From Streptomyces qinzhouensis (GTDB lineage Bacteria; Actinomycetota; Actinomycetes; Streptomycetales; Streptomycetaceae), in NCBI RefSeq assembly GCF_007856155.1, contig NZ_CP042266.1, positions 3,224,001 through 3,288,000 of the forward strand: 64,000 bases of DNA. The letters are read 5' to 3'. The translations under genes and the position numbers were made by a program. Position 1 is the stretch's first letter, and each line of letters opens with the position of its first letter. The notes beneath the pieces were generated by a model. The model saw only the letters and a program-made list of their open reading frames with translations. It had not been told where the DNA came from and did no database searches. Below, in pieces: positions 33,314-40,570 of the stretch.

Positions 33314-34447
33314 ATGTCGACACCGCCGCCACCGCATCCCCAGTCGCCGGAGCCCAACCCCCAGGGGGGTTACGGGCAGCCCGGACCGGGGCCCTACGGG
33401 GACCCGTATGCCCAGCAGCCCACCCAGCAGCCGTACCACGATCCCTACGGCGGGCAGCAGTATCCGCCGCAGGGGCAGCCGGGGTACGGGGCCCCACCGC
33501 CCCCGCCCGGGTACGGGCCCGATCCGCAGCAGCAGCCCCAGCCCGGCTATCCGGCCGGGCAGCCCTACGGCTATCCGCCGCAGGGCAACGAGATACCCCA
33601 GGGCCCGGCCTTCGGCGGGCCGCCGCCGGGGGCCCAGGGCCCGGGTGGCTGGGGCGCTCCGCAGCCGCCGAAGCCGCCGAAGCCCCGTCGGCCGGGCCGG
33701 GCGATCCTGATCGGCACCGTGGTCGTCGCCGGTCTGCTGGTGCTGTCCTGGCTGGGGAACTCCGTCTTCAGCGGTGACGGCGAGAAGGACGACAAGGGCT
33801 CGGAGTCCTCGACGTCGAGCACGGGGGGCTCCGGTACGAACCCGGACACCGGAACCGACACCGACACCGACACCGACACCGGAACCGACACCGGAACCGA
33901 CCCGAACACGGACTCGGACGGCTTCCCCGTGGCCCGGTACAAGCTGGTGCTGCCGCCGACGCTGGTGGCCCAGAAGTACAAGTTCACGGACGATCTGTCG
34001 GAGCTGGGCGAGAAGGCCGTCCAGGCCCGGGACCCGCTGGTGAAGAACCCCAAGGCCCTCGTCGGCCAGTACTCCGCCGTGGGCGGTCCGCAGAACGGCG
34101 GCCTCGTCGTGTCCGGGCTGTACGCGCAGATCAAGCAGCCGGACATCTCCCGCAAGGCGATGCTGCGGGGCAGCGCTTCGGAGCAGAACTCCCGGCTCGC
34201 CGTCCCGCCGAGGGACTTCAAGCCGGCCGGCTCCGACACCACGATCAGCTGCCAGGTCATCGTGGCCACCAGCGCCGGCACCAAGGTGACGATGCCGGTC
34301 TGCGCCTGGGTGGACGACAACACGGGCGCGACGGTCGGTCTGATCGACGGCAAGTCGACCACCATCAGGCCCGAGGCGGTCGATCTCGCGAAGGCCGCGG
34401 AGACGACGGCGAAGGTCCGCACGGAGATGCGCAAGCCGATCGGCTGA
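33314..34447 (+). CDS. membrane protein with Pro/Gln/Gly-rich cytoplasmic domain
   Basis: 377 residues. Residues 1-128 are a disordered P/Q/G/Y-rich region (YGQPGPGPYGDPYAQQP type). One TM helix (AILIGTVVVAGLLVLSWLG) lies near 130-148, followed by a linker with a Thr-Asp repeat ((TD)n near 180-200). The extracytoplasmic domain of ~170 residues includes two cysteines (ISCQ, PVCAW), probably a disulfide. This architecture is common in Streptomyces envelope proteins of unknown function. The tandem GACACC repeat in the linker is likely length-variable between strains. Confidence 0.75.
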   Translation: MSTPPPPHPQSPEPNPQGGYGQPGPGPYGDPYAQQPTQQPYHDPYGGQQYPPQGQPGYGAPPPPPGYGPDPQQQPQPGYPAGQPYGYPPQGNEIPQGPAFGGPPPGAQGPGGWGAPQPPKPPKPRRPGRAILIGTVVVAGLLVLSWLGNSVFSGDGEKDDKGSESSTSSTGGSGTNPDTGTDTDTDTDTGTDTGTDPNTDSDGFPVARYKLVLPPTLVAQKYKFTDDLSELGEKAVQARDPLVKNPKALVGQYSAVGGPQNGGLVVSGLYAQIKQPDISRKAMLRGSASEQNSRLAVPPRDFKPAGSDTTISCQVIVATSAGTKVTMPVCAWVDDNTGATVGLIDGKSTTIRPEAVDLAKAAETTAKVRTEMRKPIG

Positions 34448-34554
34448 CCCCTCCCCAGGGTTCCGGTCCATGGCGCACGGACCGGTTCGAACAAGGGCCC
34501 GCCGGGGCCGCGCGGCGGCGGTTTCCCGTCGAAGCGGGTTGGCTGAAGGAACGT

Positions 34555-34585
34555 ACCGCCTGAGCATTCATCCAGCTCAGGCGGT
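34555..34585 (+). terminator. rho-independent terminator
   Basis: ACCGCCTGAGC / GCTCAGGCGGT 11-bp stem, 9-nt loop, followed by TGTTTCTT. It lies 107 bp after the membrane protein gene and is one of the most classical terminators in the window. The remaining 34586-34805 shows no gene. Confidence 0.75.
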
Positions 34586-34805
34586 TGTTTCTTATGGGAC
34601 CACCAAAGATTGTCCGGATGCTGGAACGTGTCCACTCGGTGCCCGCACCCCTCGCGAGCTGCCCGAACGACCATTCGGTCACCCCTTTCGGGGGACACCC
34701 GACCGGAAAAGAGCGCCGAACATGCGCTCACCCTGCGCTTACGCGAGACTCCCCTCCGCAGTCGCATCACCCTCAATGCGACCTCGAAGCGAAGGAGTTC
34801 ACTCC

Positions 34806-35258
34806 ATGCGTCCTCTGTCTCCGCGGAGCCTGTTCGTCTCGGCCACCGCGCTCATGCTGGGCGTCGCCGGCACCGCACTGAGCACGGCGGCCGCCCAGCC
34901 CGCGGCCGGGCCGGCCGGGGCGCGGGCCCTGTACGCGCCGTCCGCGCTCGTCCTGACCGTCGGCCCGGGTGAGACCCGGGCCGGTACGACGGCCGAGCGC
35001 GCGGTGACCCTGTCCTGTGCCCCGCGCGCCACGGGCACCCATCCGGCGGCGGCCGACGCCTGTCGCGAACTGCGCTCCGTCGGCGGCGACTTCCGCGCCC
35101 TGCCGTCCGAACTGCCGCAGACCCTGTGCACCCGGGAGTGGGCGCCGGTGACGGTCACCGCCGACGGCGTCTGGGACGGCCGGCGGGTCGGCTGGTCCGG
35201 CACGTACAACAACTCCTGTGAGATGGCGGCGACGCTCGGGGTCGTCTTCGACTTCTGA
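34806..35258 (+). CDS. subtilisin inhibitor-like (SSI family) secreted protein
   Basis: 150-residue precursor with a Sec signal peptide (hydrophobic core LFVSATALMLGVAGTAL, AxA near residue 30). The mature SSI fold starts ALYAPSALVLTVG. Cysteines 71/86 and 108/138 match the two conserved disulfides in spacing. By alignment to SSI (P1 residue two after the third cysteine) the reactive-site P1 is Arg110 (TLCTR-EWAPV). Since SSI itself has Met, this predicts inhibition of trypsin-like rather than subtilisin-like proteases. Secreted; role in controlling extracellular proteases is family knowledge. Confidence 0.92.
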   Translation: MRPLSPRSLFVSATALMLGVAGTALSTAAAQPAAGPAGARALYAPSALVLTVGPGETRAGTTAERAVTLSCAPRATGTHPAAADACRELRSVGGDFRALPSELPQTLCTREWAPVTVTADGVWDGRRVGWSGTYNNSCEMAATLGVVFDF

Positions 35259-35287
35259 GCCCGCGCGCCGCGCACGACGCACGACGA

Positions 35288-35313
35288 GGGGCGGCCGGCC
35301 ATCCGGCCGCCCC
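35288..35313. terminator. bidirectional terminator
   Basis: 11-bp perfect stem GGGGCGGCCGG/CCGGCCGCCCC with CCAT loop, between the convergent SSI gene and hydrolase gene. It serves either strand. Confidence 0.7.
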
Positions 35314-35324
35314 TTCCCGCGCCG

Positions 35325-36233
35325 TCACACCCCCGGCTCGGGATCCGGCTCGGGCTCGGGTCCCGGCTCCGGGGCGGTCTCCGTGACCTCGTCGAGGAAG
35401 GGCGCGATCGCGGCGTACCAGGCGTCGGGCCGGTCGTAGTGGAGGAGATGGCCCGCGTCGGGCACCTCGGCGTAGCGCCCGCCGGGCAGGACCCGGACCA
35501 TCTCCTGGGCCTCGGCGCGGCCCAGATCGCCGTCGGGGCCGCGGACGACGAGCGCGGGGCAGCGGACCCGGGCCAGCTCGTCCCAGTGGGCTTCGTGGAC
35601 GATGGACTCGCGGATTCTCAGCATCTGCCGCCGGGAGAACACCGGTCGCCAGCCGTCCGCGCGTTCGGCCATCACCTCCGCGTAGAAGTCGCCGCGCGCC
35701 GGATTCGGGCGCTCCGCCCACGGATCGTCCTCGCCGAACCATTTCCGTACGTCAGCGAGGGTGGCGAACGGCATCGGCCAGGCCCTGAGCCATGCCTCCC
35801 ACACCCGCTGGGAGGCGGCGCCGGGCGGGGCGGCCCGCATATCGCAGACGATCAGCGCCCGCACCAGCTCGGGCCGTTCGGCGGCCAGCTGCCAGGCGGT
35901 GAGGGCGCCCGTGGAGTGACCGATCAGGACCGCCGGGCCCAAGTCCAGCTGTTCGACGGCGGCCGCCGCGTCGGCGACGAAGGTTTCGGGGGTGAAGGGG
36001 CCGCCGGCGGGTTTGTCGCTGCGGCCGTGGCCGCGCTGGTCGAGGGCGACCGCCCGGTGCCGGCCGGAGAGCCGTCGTGCGGCGGCGGCCCAGTGAGAGG
36101 CGCGGCCCGTCAGACCGTGGAGCAGCAGAATGCCGGGGGCGGGAGCGTCACCGCGGGGCTTGGGCGGGTCCGCGTACTCCCAGGCGGCCAGACGAGCGCC
36201 CGCCGTTCCGGTCACGTCGATGCGCCGCGCCAT
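35325..36233 (-). CDS. alpha/beta hydrolase
   Basis: 302 residues from the ATG at 36233 (MARRIDVTG); a GTG eight codons upstream is possible. Oxyanion-hole region ILLLHGLTGRASHW near 35-48, nucleophile elbow GHSTG near 105 (Ser), acid in VVRGPDGDLG near 238 and His in VPDAGHLLHYDRP near 265: a complete catalytic triad. The C-terminal tail is Pro/Glu repeats (EPGPEPEPDPEPG). A LexA-type box sits ~57 bp upstream, overlapping where a -35 element would be for a TAGGCT -10. Substrate unknown. Confidence 0.85.
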   Translation of the reverse strand: MARRIDVTGTAGARLAAWEYADPPKPRGDAPAPGILLLHGLTGRASHWAAAARRLSGRHRAVALDQRGHGRSDKPAGGPFTPETFVADAAAAVEQLDLGPAVLIGHSTGALTAWQLAAERPELVRALIVCDMRAAPPGAASQRVWEAWLRAWPMPFATLADVRKWFGEDDPWAERPNPARGDFYAEVMAERADGWRPVFSRRQMLRIRESIVHEAHWDELARVRCPALVVRGPDGDLGRAEAQEMVRVLPGGRYAEVPDAGHLLHYDRPDAWYAAIAPFLDEVTETAPEPGPEPEPDPEPGV

Positions 36234-36290
36234 CTGCCCGGCACCCCCTTCTGTCACCCGTTCGCCGATATGCTCAGCCTATCGAAGTCA

Positions 36291-36306
36291 TCGAACCTAC
36301 GTTCGA
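36291..36306. promoter_or_regulatory. candidate LexA (SOS) box TCGAAC-CTAC-GTTCGA
   Basis: Perfect 6-4-6 palindrome fitting the Gram-positive/actinobacterial SOS consensus CGAAC-N4-GTTCG. It lies 57 bp upstream of the leftward hydrolase and directly abuts a possible rightward ATG at 36307. A leftward TAGGCT (36276-36281 on the plus strand as AGCCTA) would place the -35 inside the box, as expected for repression. Confidence 0.55.
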
Positions 36307-36471
36307 ATGAAGGGCCCTGCCCAACTGTCGGCGGGCAACACCCCACCTTCGAGTGACCGGAGGCCAGGATTGGCCGCGTCCGGCCCGGGGAGATCTTTTG
36401 CGGGAGGCGGGCCGCTCGGGGAAGACGGTCCGACGGGAATGACCCTGAGAGCTCGGGGCTCCGGGTCATGA
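36307..36471 (+). CDS. possible small protein, 54 aa
   Basis: Frame MKGPAQLSAGNTPPSSDRRP... starting directly after the LexA-type box and ending 11 bp before a strong hairpin. It has no ribosome site, so only a leaderless transcript would express it. Composition is Gly/Pro/Arg-rich without clear structure. It could equally be non-coding with a terminator. Confidence 0.25.
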   Translation: MKGPAQLSAGNTPPSSDRRPGLAASGPGRSFAGGGPLGEDGPTGMTLRARGSGS

Positions 36472-36482
36472 CAGGGGAGGAA

Positions 36483-36512
36483 GGGCCCCGGCATCCGAGG
36501 ATGCCGGGGCCC
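36483..36512. terminator. perfect 14-bp hairpin in a gene-poor gap
   Basis: GGGCCCCGGCATCC-GA-GGATGCCGGGGCCC, a perfect 14-bp dyad with a 2-nt centre. No annotated gene ends close by except the doubtful ORF at 36307-36471, which suggests an unannotated transcript. 36513-36888 shows no gene. Confidence 0.55.
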
Positions 36513-36888
36513 GCCCCTTGGCCGGTGTCTGCGGCCGGGGGCGGTTGCGGAAGGCCGTGGGCCGGGGGCATGGGCGGGAGGTGCGGGGCGGGTGAGGGGC
36601 GCATGGGCCTGATCCCTCCACGGCGACGGGCACGGCGGCGAGTCAGCGGTGGACCACCGCGCGGGAGCCGCCCGAGGGGCGGCCACCGGACGGTGAGTCA
36701 TATGCCTCATGCACAGCGTGACATGCGATCCGCCCGCCCGTCGTCGTTCCGGACGAAATCCTCCCCGGGGAGGGGCTTCCTCCGCGGCCGTGGCCCATGC
36801 CTTGCCCCCGCCGCGCCCTCCCGGGGACGCCCACCCCCGCCGCCCGGCGCGCGCCCCGGGGGCGACGGATTCACCGCTCAGCAGGCGC

Positions 36889-37070
36889 CCACCCCCGGAA
36901 CCGGCCCGTACACCCCGGAGCCAATCGGTCACCGCTCACGACCCGCCCACCCCCAGGACCGGCCCGCACACCCGGAGGCAATCGGTCACCGCTCACGACC
37001 CGCCCGCCCCCAGGACCGGCCCGTACACCCCAGGGGCAATGGGTCACTGCTCACGACCCGCCCGCCCCCT
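36889..37070. repeat. 57/58-bp tandem repeat, about three copies
   Basis: Core CAATCGGTCACCGCTCACGA recurs at 36922, 36979 and 37037 (the last with two changes), each followed by CCCGCCC and CCAGGACCGGCCCGTACACC-like sequence. The array lies in the 900-bp gene-free stretch downstream of the dmdR-like gene. The 37071-37210 remainder has no gene. Confidence 0.8.
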
Positions 37071-37210
37071 TGGCGCGGCGAGTGAGCCGAAGGGGCGCGC
37101 CGAGTTCTGGAAGGAGAACGCGCGGAGATCGCGAGGAACGAGCGATCGAGCACGATCGACTGAAGAACTCGGCTTAAGCGCCCCGGAGGCGAACCGAGCC
37201 TTAAAAAAAT

Positions 37211-37903
37211 TCAGCGCTTGGCTACGAAGACGTGGGACGCGACGTCGGAGTCAAGCTCCGCCGCCTCGCCGCCGCTGCCGACCAGGACGCCGCCGGCGGA
37301 TTCGGTGACGCTGACGACCGAGCCGGGCTGGACTCCGGCGCGGCGCAGTGTGTACATGAGCTGGGCGTCGGTCTGGATGGGTTCGCCGATGCGGCGGACG
37401 ACTACGGTCTTGCCGTCGGTGCCGGGGTCGAGTTCGGCGAGGGAGACCATCCCGGCGTCGAGGAAGGGGTCGGCTTCGGCCTTCTCGCCGAGTTCTTCCA
37501 GGCCGGGGATGGGGTTTCCGTAGGGTGATTCCGTCGGGTGGCGCAGGAGCTCCAGCACGCGCCGTTCGACGGCTTCGCTCATGACGTGTTCCCAGCGGCA
37601 GGCTTCGGCGTGGACCTGTTCCCATTCGAGGCCGATGACGTCGACGAGGAGGCATTCGGCGAGGCGGTGCTTGCGCATCACGCGGGTCGCGAGCCGACGG
37701 CCTTCTTCGGTCAGCTCCAGGTGGCGGTCCCCGGCGACGGTGACCAGTCCGTCTCGTTCCATCCGGGCGACGGTCTGGCTGACGGTCGGCCCGCTCTGGT
37801 CGAGCCGCTCGGCGATGCGGGCGCGCATAGGAACCACACCTTCCTCTTCGAGCTCGAGGATGGTGCGGAGGTACATCTCCGTGGTGTCGATCAAACCGGA
37901 CAT
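37211..37903 (-). CDS. dmdR1: DtxR/IdeR-family iron-dependent repressor (DmdR1-like)
   Basis: 230 residues from the ATG at 37903 (GAGGGG ribosome site). N-terminal winged HTH (IDTTEMYLRTILELEEEGVV; SGPTVSQTVARMERDGLV). Metal-binding/dimerisation domain with RHRLAECLLVDVIGLEW and ACRWEHVMSEAVERR (Cys102/Glu105/His106-type ligands of the DtxR ancillary and primary sites). C-terminal SH3-like domain near 160-230. With Fe2+ the family represses siderophore and iron-uptake genes. Position next to the SIS gene matches S. coelicolor dmdR1 (SCO4394) as I recall it. Antiparallel frames on the plus strand are long, see findings. Confidence 0.9.
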   Translation of the reverse strand: MSGLIDTTEMYLRTILELEEEGVVPMRARIAERLDQSGPTVSQTVARMERDGLVTVAGDRHLELTEEGRRLATRVMRKHRLAECLLVDVIGLEWEQVHAEACRWEHVMSEAVERRVLELLRHPTESPYGNPIPGLEELGEKAEADPFLDAGMVSLAELDPGTDGKTVVVRRIGEPIQTDAQLMYTLRRAGVQPGSVVSVTESAGGVLVGSGGEAAELDSDVASHVFVAKR

Positions 37904-38313
37904 ACGTGCCCCTCGAAGAATCGTGCGGTGCGGCCCCGGACTCAATTCTTACGCATCACGCCGACAACCGTGTCGCGGCGGTGAAAGCCGTCGGCGGAAC
38001 CGGCCCCCGAAGCGCTCCGGAAGCGCCGCCTGCGGTGGGGTGGGATCCGCTGTCGGGGGCCTCCGCTCCGCAAACCCGGGCGAACCCGAACGCGTGCCCG
38101 GAGCATGGACACGAAACCCTCGCGAAAACCGCACACGGCCGCCGGACGAGTGTCGGTGACCGTATTGACACGGGAATGGTCCAGACCGCACCGTGATCGG
38201 CGGCCCGGGCATTCCCCGGTGCTTTCCCCGGTGCCGGGACACCCGGACGCGCGGCTGCCGCGCGCCGCCCCCGCCACTGGATTTCCCGGACTTTCTCCCG
38301 AAAGGGCTCGGCG
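37904..38313. other. divergent region, dmdR1 / SIS gene
   Basis: No gene supported. It contains a TTGACA -35-like box at 38165-38170 and a DasR-like palindrome immediately after it. GC is locally lower around 37910-37960, presumably the dmdR1 promoter. Confidence 0.5.
38175..38190 (+). promoter_or_regulatory. candidate DasR (dre) site
   Basis: AATGGTCCAGACCGCA resembles the dre consensus AGTGGTCTAGACCACT (core TGGTC-AGACC intact). It directly follows TTGACA, so it would cover the promoter spacer. DasR is the GlcNAc-responsive GntR regulator. The downstream gene encodes a phosphosugar-binding SIS protein, so control by DasR is sensible. Confidence 0.5.
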
Positions 38314-39072
38314 ATGAGCGAGAGCAAGCTGGCCGGTCGATTCTTCGACGCGGCGATCGAACTGCTGGCACGCGTGCGGAACGAGGAGTCGGAGAGCATC
38401 GCGGCCGCCGGTGCGGCGATCGCCGACACCGTGGCCGCCGGTGGCCGGCTCTTCGCCTTCGGTGCCGGGCATTCTTCCCTCGCCGCCCAGGACGTGGTCT
38501 ACCGGGCGGGCGGCTTCGCCGTGATGAATCTGCTCGCCGTGCCGGGGGTCGTGGGGGTGGATGTGATCCCCGCGACGCTCGGTTCCGCGCTGGAGCGCGT
38601 CGAGGGTCTGGCGGGGGCGGTGCTGGACACGAGTCCGGCCCGGTCCGGCGACGTTCTGGTGATCATCTCCCTCTCCGGGCGGAACGCCCTGCCCGTGGAG
38701 ATGGCGATGAACGCCCGTGCGCTGGGGCTGAAGGTCATCGGGGTCACTTCCGTCGCGTACGCGGACGAGACCAGGTCCCGGCATGTGTCGGGTTCGTTCC
38801 TCAAGGATCACTGTGATGTGGTTCTGGACTCGAAGATCGCCATCGGGGACACGGTCCTGACCCATGAGGGCATCGAGGCGCCGTTCGCCCCCGCGTCCAC
38901 CGTGGTCACCAGCGCGCTGATGCAGGCGATGATGGCCGCGGCGGCGGAGAACCTCGCGGACCGGGGGGTGGAGCCGCCGCTGCTGCGGTCGGGGAATGTG
39001 GACGGCGGCCATGAGTGGAACGGCCGGGTGATGACGGACAACCGGGACCGGATCTTCTACCGCCACGGCTGA
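38314..39072 (+). CDS. SIS-domain sugar-phosphate protein
   Basis: 252-residue single SIS domain protein. The phosphosugar-binding loops are AFGAGHSSLAAQDVVYRAGG near residue 50 and VLVIISLSGRNALPVEMAM near 118-136. It resembles the family annotated as UPF0309/sugar isomerase-like, often linked with amino-sugar metabolism. The expected substrate is an N-acetylated hexosamine phosphate (inference), consistent with the DasR-like site upstream. The ATG at 38314 follows CTCGGCG; weak ribosome site. Confidence 0.85.
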   Translation: MSESKLAGRFFDAAIELLARVRNEESESIAAAGAAIADTVAAGGRLFAFGAGHSSLAAQDVVYRAGGFAVMNLLAVPGVVGVDVIPATLGSALERVEGLAGAVLDTSPARSGDVLVIISLSGRNALPVEMAMNARALGLKVIGVTSVAYADETRSRHVSGSFLKDHCDVVLDSKIAIGDTVLTHEGIEAPFAPASTVVTSALMQAMMAAAAENLADRGVEPPLLRSGNVDGGHEWNGRVMTDNRDRIFYRHG

Positions 39073-39212
39073 GCGGGCGGGACGGCGGCCCGGGAGGGAG
39101 CCGTCAGCAGGGGCCCGTCCGGGGCCGTCGGCAGCGACGGCTCCCGGGCGGGCCCTGTCGTTTCCGGGTGCCTGCCGCGTTCTCCGGATCGCGTCTGTCC
39201 ACAGGTGAAGGA

Positions 39213-39235
39213 AAGTACTTGCCACTTTGGAAAGT
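39213..39235. promoter_or_regulatory. operator-like dyads AAGTACTT and ACTTTGGAAAGT
   Basis: Two adjacent palindromes, AAGTACTT (39213-39220) and ACTTT-GG-AAAGT (39224-39235), 51 bp before the membrane-protein gene of the winged-helix pair. The duplicated GGAAAGTAC half-sites fit autoregulation by the winged-helix protein. Confidence 0.45.
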
Positions 39236-39285
39236 ACGTGCGAACTTGGGAACCACAGACGGACGCACCGAGGGGGCCGAGCCGT

Positions 39286-39705
39286 ATGAGTACGCATGAC
39301 GAGGCGCAGGCGGCGTTGAGGCGGGCGGCGCGGGTGGAGAGCGCCGCCCTCCAGAACAGCGGGTGGTATGCGCGGTATCTCTGGGTCTTCGCGGCGGGGC
39401 AGCTGGTCCTTGTCCCGGTGTCCCTGCTCTGGCAGGGGCTCGTCGCCGCGCTGGTCTTCGCGCTGCTGACGGTCACCCTGGTGGGCGGTCTGAGTGTGTA
39501 CGCGGGCCGGCAGCGCGTTGTCCGCCGGGGCTTCGGCTCGCTGCACGGCGGGGTGATAGGGAGCTGGGTCGCGCTCTTCGCGGTGGCGGTCGCTCTGGGG
39601 ACCTCCTTGTTCGAGGGCAGTGTGCCGTTCGCCGTGGTCGCCTCGCTGGCCTGCGCGCTGCCGCCCGCGCTGGCCGCGATAAGCGAGGGAAGGCGGACGC
39701 CGTGA
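39286..39705 (+). CDS. small membrane protein paired with a winged-helix regulator
   Basis: 139 residues from the ATG at 39286 (GAGGGGG site). Four hydrophobic segments: YLWVFAAGQLVLVPVSLLW, ALVFALLTVTLVGGLSVYA, WVALFAVAVALGTSLF and FAVVASLACALPPALAAI. The short N-terminus is Ala-rich and cytoplasmic. Its stop overlaps the regulator's GTG. Such pairs occur widely in Streptomyces; the membrane partner's role is not known. Confidence 0.75.
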   Translation: MSTHDEAQAALRRAARVESAALQNSGWYARYLWVFAAGQLVLVPVSLLWQGLVAALVFALLTVTLVGGLSVYAGRQRVVRRGFGSLHGGVIGSWVALFAVAVALGTSLFEGSVPFAVVASLACALPPALAAISEGRRTP

Positions 39706-40187
39706 AGGAGCAGACCCCGCAGTCCGGGGACTCCGGGTCGGCGCCGCGGATACCGATACCGGGCGGGCATCCCCGGCATGCGCTGTCGCCGCTGCTGAAC
39801 GCGCCGGTCCGGCTCTCCGTCGTCGCCGCGCTGGCACCCACCCACCGGGCGGAGTTCGGCTTTGTACGCGATCTCGTGGAGGTGACGGATTCGGCCCTGT
39901 CCAAGCAGGTCGCCGGGTTGGAGGAGGCGGGTCTGGTCGCGGTCTCCAAGGGGCGGGTGGGGCGTCGGCCGCGGACCTGGCTGTCGCTGACGAAGGAGGG
40001 CCGGGAGGTGTACGGACGGCATCTCGCGGCGCTCCGGGCGATCGCCGACGGCCTCACCGCGCCCGCGGGCCCGCCGGTGGAGCCCGCCGGGGCGGCCGGG
40101 GCGGCCGGGGGCCCTTCATCCGGCGCGCCCCGGGACGCCGCGCCCAACCCCGACCCCACCTCCGACCGAAGCCCCACCTCCGACTGA
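39702..40187 (+). CDS. winged-helix transcriptional regulator (MarR/ArsR-like)
   Basis: 161 residues from the GTG at 39702, overlapping the upstream stop (GTGA). The winged-helix domain spans ~25-110: LNAPVRLSVVAALAPTHRAE, then VTDSALSKQVAGLEEAGLV as recognition helix and a wing GRRPRTWLSLTKEG. The C-terminal ~45 residues are Pro/Ala/Gly low complexity. A likely target is its own operon through the AAGTACTT/ACTTTGGAAAGT dyads. Confidence 0.82.
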   Translation: MKEQTPQSGDSGSAPRIPIPGGHPRHALSPLLNAPVRLSVVAALAPTHRAEFGFVRDLVEVTDSALSKQVAGLEEAGLVAVSKGRVGRRPRTWLSLTKEGREVYGRHLAALRAIADGLTAPAGPPVEPAGAAGAAGGPSSGAPRDAAPNPDPTSDRSPTSD

Positions 40188-40267
40188 AGCTCCGGCTCCG
40201 GCCCTAACCCCGACTCCGGCTCCAACCCCACCCCCGGTTCCACCCCCGGCGCCGGAAATTAATTCGC

Positions 40268-40307
40268 TGGACCCGGCCGCGGGGGCTTCCTAATGTGTGG
40301 GTCACAC
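40268..40307 (+). promoter_or_regulatory. sigma-70/HrdB-type promoter of a small transcript
   Basis: -35 TGGACC (40268-40273), 17-bp spacer, -10 TAATGT (40291-40296). Predicted transcription start ~40303. A GTGTG-GGT-CACAC dyad (40295-40307) straddles the start and may be an operator or a 5' hairpin. This is the cleanest promoter in the window. Confidence 0.65.
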
Positions 40308-40496
40308 CAGAGAGGAGGTGGTTCGGCGAATGTATGCATACCGGACGCGTGAGGTGACTGCGGGCTGACGCCTGCCGTCGCACTCTGTGCACTCGGCAGG
40401 CCGTCTGCCGTAATCCCAGCAGTCACCGACCCGCGGGCTCGCCGGTACGTCCGGCCGGCCCCTCCGCAAGGAGGGACCCGAGCCCGCGGGTTTCTG
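40303..40496 (+). ncRNA. structured small transcript with 12-codon ORF and terminator
   Basis: Predicted ~190-nt RNA. An outer stem GTGACTGC (40354-40361) / GCAGTCAC (40419-40426) encloses GCCTGCCG (40370-40377) / CGGCAGGC (40394-40401) and a small GCAC/GTGC hairpin. Then comes a terminator with a 12-bp stem CCCGCGGGCTCG / CGAGCCCGCGGG (40430-40490), an inner CCCTCC-GCAA-GGAGGG hairpin, and a TTTC tail. All stems are perfect. It sits alone between the winged-helix gene and convergent pdxH, so it is an independent gene rather than a leader of an adjacent CDS. Confidence 0.65.
40330..40368 (+). CDS. 12-residue peptide MYAYRTREVTAG
   Basis: ATG to TGA, 12 codons, preceded by a near-perfect GAGGAGGT at a 10-nt spacing. 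The end of the ORF overlaps the first strand of the outer stem of the structured RNA, so ribosome passage would open that stem. This is the design of an attenuation leader or a dual-function RNA, but no downstream gene in the same direction follows the terminator. Confidence 0.5.
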   Translation: MYAYRTREVTAG

Positions 40497-40570
40497 CGTT
40501 CCCCCGCAGGTTTCCGTGTCCCCCGCGGGTTTCCGTGTTCTCCGGAGCCGGGCCGGGTCCGCCGGGCAGG

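Noticed and set aside
32043..33497. 484-codon minus-strand frame over the ABC permease and membrane protein
   Set aside because: Antisense shadow: Arg/Gly-rich composition without domains, over clearly coding sense genes.
36889..37070. CRISPR array or att sites
   Set aside because: Adjacent units have no unique spacers; no integrase or cas genes are nearby.
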